Shown one piece after another: positions 62,804 through 64,000 of a DNA stretch of 64,000 nt. The stretch comes from an uncultured Gammaproteobacteria bacterium (GTDB lineage: Bacteria; Pseudomonadota; Gammaproteobacteria; HK1). Made by a program: the position numbers and the translations under genes. Within the stretch, counting starts at the first letter, position 1. Each line of letters begins with the position of its first letter. The notes under the pieces were generated by a model. The model made no database searches and was not told the origin of the DNA. It saw nothing but the letters and a program-made list of their open reading frames with translations. The stretch spans positions 3,497,694 to 3,561,693 of the forward strand of contig OY282378.1 of NCBI GenBank assembly GCA_958295835.1, in the 5' to 3' direction.

Positions 62804-63978
62804 AGCGGCTGGCGGTATGCGGATCGACCGGATCCATCGGAGTCAGCACACTCGACGTGGTGTTGCGCAACCGCTCGCGTTACGAAATCTTCGCGCTGAC
62901 CGCACATTCGAACGTCGACAAGCTGGCCGCGCAATGCCGGCTGTGGCGGCCTCGTTTCGCGGTCATGTCGGACGAATCCGCCGCGATGCGGCTCGCCGCG
63001 GTACTTTCCACGGAGGGGGTGGAGACCAGGGTGCTCGCCGGCGCCTCGGGTCTGGTGCAAGTCGCCATGCACCCGGACGTCGACTATGTGATGGCGGCGA
63101 TCGTGGGCGGAGCCGGCTTGATGCCGTCGATCGCGGCAGCGCGGTCGGGAAAGCGGATCCTGCTTGCGAACAAGGAAGCGCTGGTGATGGCCGGCCGGCT
63201 GTTCATGGACGCGGTGCGCGAGGGCGGAGCCGAGCTCCTGCCCATCGACAGCGAGCACAATGCGATATTCCAATGCCTGCCTGCCCTGAATTCGGACCGC
63301 GGCGAGCGCGGGGTGAGCCGCATTCTGTTGACGGGCTCAGGCGGGCCGTTCCGCGCAAGAAAGCCCGAATCGCTGCACGACGTGACCCCGGATGAAGCAT
63401 GTGCTCATCCCAACTGGTCCATGGGACGCAAGATATCGGTCGATTCAGCGACGATGATGAACAAGGGTCTGGAGGTGATCGAGGCGTGCCGGCTCTTCGA
63501 CGTGGATCCCGGGTCGGTGGAGGTGGTCGTCCATCCACAGAGCGTAGTCCATTCGATGGTCGAGTACGGGGACGGGTCCGTGCTCGCGCAGCTCGGCAAT
63601 CCGGACATGAGGACGCCGATCGCCCACGCGCTCGCGTGGCCTGACCGCATCGCCTCCGGTGTGGCGCCGCTCGATCTGGTGAGCACGTCGCGCCTCGATT
63701 TCGAAGCCCCTGATTTCGATCGGTTTCCGTGTCTCCGGCTCGGTTTCGAGGTGGCCGAGGCCGGTGGGGCGGCGCCGGCGGCCCTCAATGCCGCAAACGA
63801 GGTCGCGGTGGATGCATTCCTGAATCGGCGCCTGCGGTTCACTCGAATCGCCCGGGTCGCCGAGGCCACGGTGGCGGCATGCGCGGGAGAAGGACCGGGT
63901 ACGCTCGACGACGTGCTCGATCTGGACCGCCGGGCGCGGGCGCGGGCCGCTGAATTCGTCAGGGCGATGTCGAGCTGA
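62800..63978 (+). CDS. dxr: 1-deoxy-D-xylulose 5-phosphate reductoisomerase
   Basis: 392 residues carrying out the second step of the MEP isoprenoid pathway. [18 protein letters not shown] binds [34 protein letters not shown] (metal Asp and Glu), [29 protein letters not shown] and [13 protein letters not shown] complete the site. ATG 62800 overlaps the cdsA stop. Its product feeds the uppS enzyme encoded three genes upstream. Confidence 0.97.
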   Translation: MKRLAVCGSTGSIGVSTLDVVLRNRSRYEIFALTAHSNVDKLAAQCRLWRPRFAVMSDESAAMRLAAVLSTEGVETRVLAGASGLVQVAMHPDVDYVMAAIVGGAGLMPSIAAARSGKRILLANKEALVMAGRLFMDAVREGGAELLPIDSEHNAIFQCLPALNSDRGERGVSRILLTGSGGPFRARKPESLHDVTPDEACAHPNWSMGRKISVDSATMMNKGLEVIEACRLFDVDPGSVEVVVHPQSVVHSMVEYGDGSVLAQLGNPDMRTPIAHALAWPDRIASGVAPLDLVSTSRLDFEAPDFDRFPCLRLGFEVAEAGGAAPAALNAANEVAVDAFLNRRLRFTRIARVAEATVAACAGEGPGTLDDVLDLDRRARARAAEFVRAMSS

Positions 63979-64000
63979 ACCTCCGGCGCGCATCCGGCAT

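Overview
The window comes from a GC-rich gammaproteobacterium. The evidence is the gene order (tig-clpP-clpX-lon, mltD / rnhA-dnaQ, surE-pcm-nlpD, rpsB-tsf-pyrH-frr-uppS-cdsA-dxr) and an ssrA gene whose tag reads ANDDNYALAA, one residue away from the E. coli tag. No species can be named from the sequence alone.

Bases 1-34870 are an accessory, catabolic region. (i) 1-12560: a molybdenum hydroxylase large subunit, a 6-hydroxynicotinate reductase-like Fe-S protein (hnr), DNA polymerase IV, a UPF0280 (ApbE-like) protein, an orphan HyuA and a Uma2 nuclease, all on the plus strand. A yefM-yoeB pair sits between the first two genes and an RHH-mazF pair follows hnr. (ii) 12850-19595: a complete polyol (mannitol/sorbitol type) operon with binding protein, two permeases, AraC regulator, mannitol dehydrogenase and ATPase. 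Its base composition is visibly less GC-rich than its neighbours. (iii) 19930-29470: a fused acyltransferase-hydrolase, a second molybdenum hydroxylase whose large subunit is split in two genes and whose FAD subunit survives only as a 31-codon stub, and coxD- and coxE-like maturation genes separated by an AbrB/PIN toxin-antitoxin pair. (iv) 29650-34870: amidohydrolase, a fusion of SMP-30 lactonase with a cysteine-hydrolase-like domain, a FAD amine oxidase-like protein and an SDR. Together these look like a route for oxidising and then reducing an N-heterocycle and trimming the open-chain products. Nicotinate is the best-supported guess, because split-subunit nicotinate dehydrogenase and 6-hydroxynicotinate reductase belong to one known pathway (Eubacterium barkeri; chemically also Azorhizobium).

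Bases 35200-63980 are core housekeeping: protein quality control (tig, clpP, clpX, lon with a heat-shock-type promoter, ppiD), two tRNAs, fabI, mltD, rnhA, dnaQ, surE-pcm-nlpD, adk, rppH, ssrA, map, and the translation/isoprenoid/phospholipid string rpsB to dxr.

The most striking observation is in the first 10 kb. Four successive gene junctions (molybdenum hydroxylase/hnr, hnr/dinB, dinB/UPF0280, UPF0280/hyuA) each carry diverged duplications of the junction itself, that is, the 3' end of one gene plus the 5' start of the next. The first and last copies stay attached to the intact genes. Two of the duplicated junctions enclose a toxin-antitoxin module, and one also holds an IS3 transposase scrap and a ghost of hnr stitched in frame from three separate pieces. 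In-frame repeats of 24 and 42 bp inside the first gene look like the same process acting within coding sequence.
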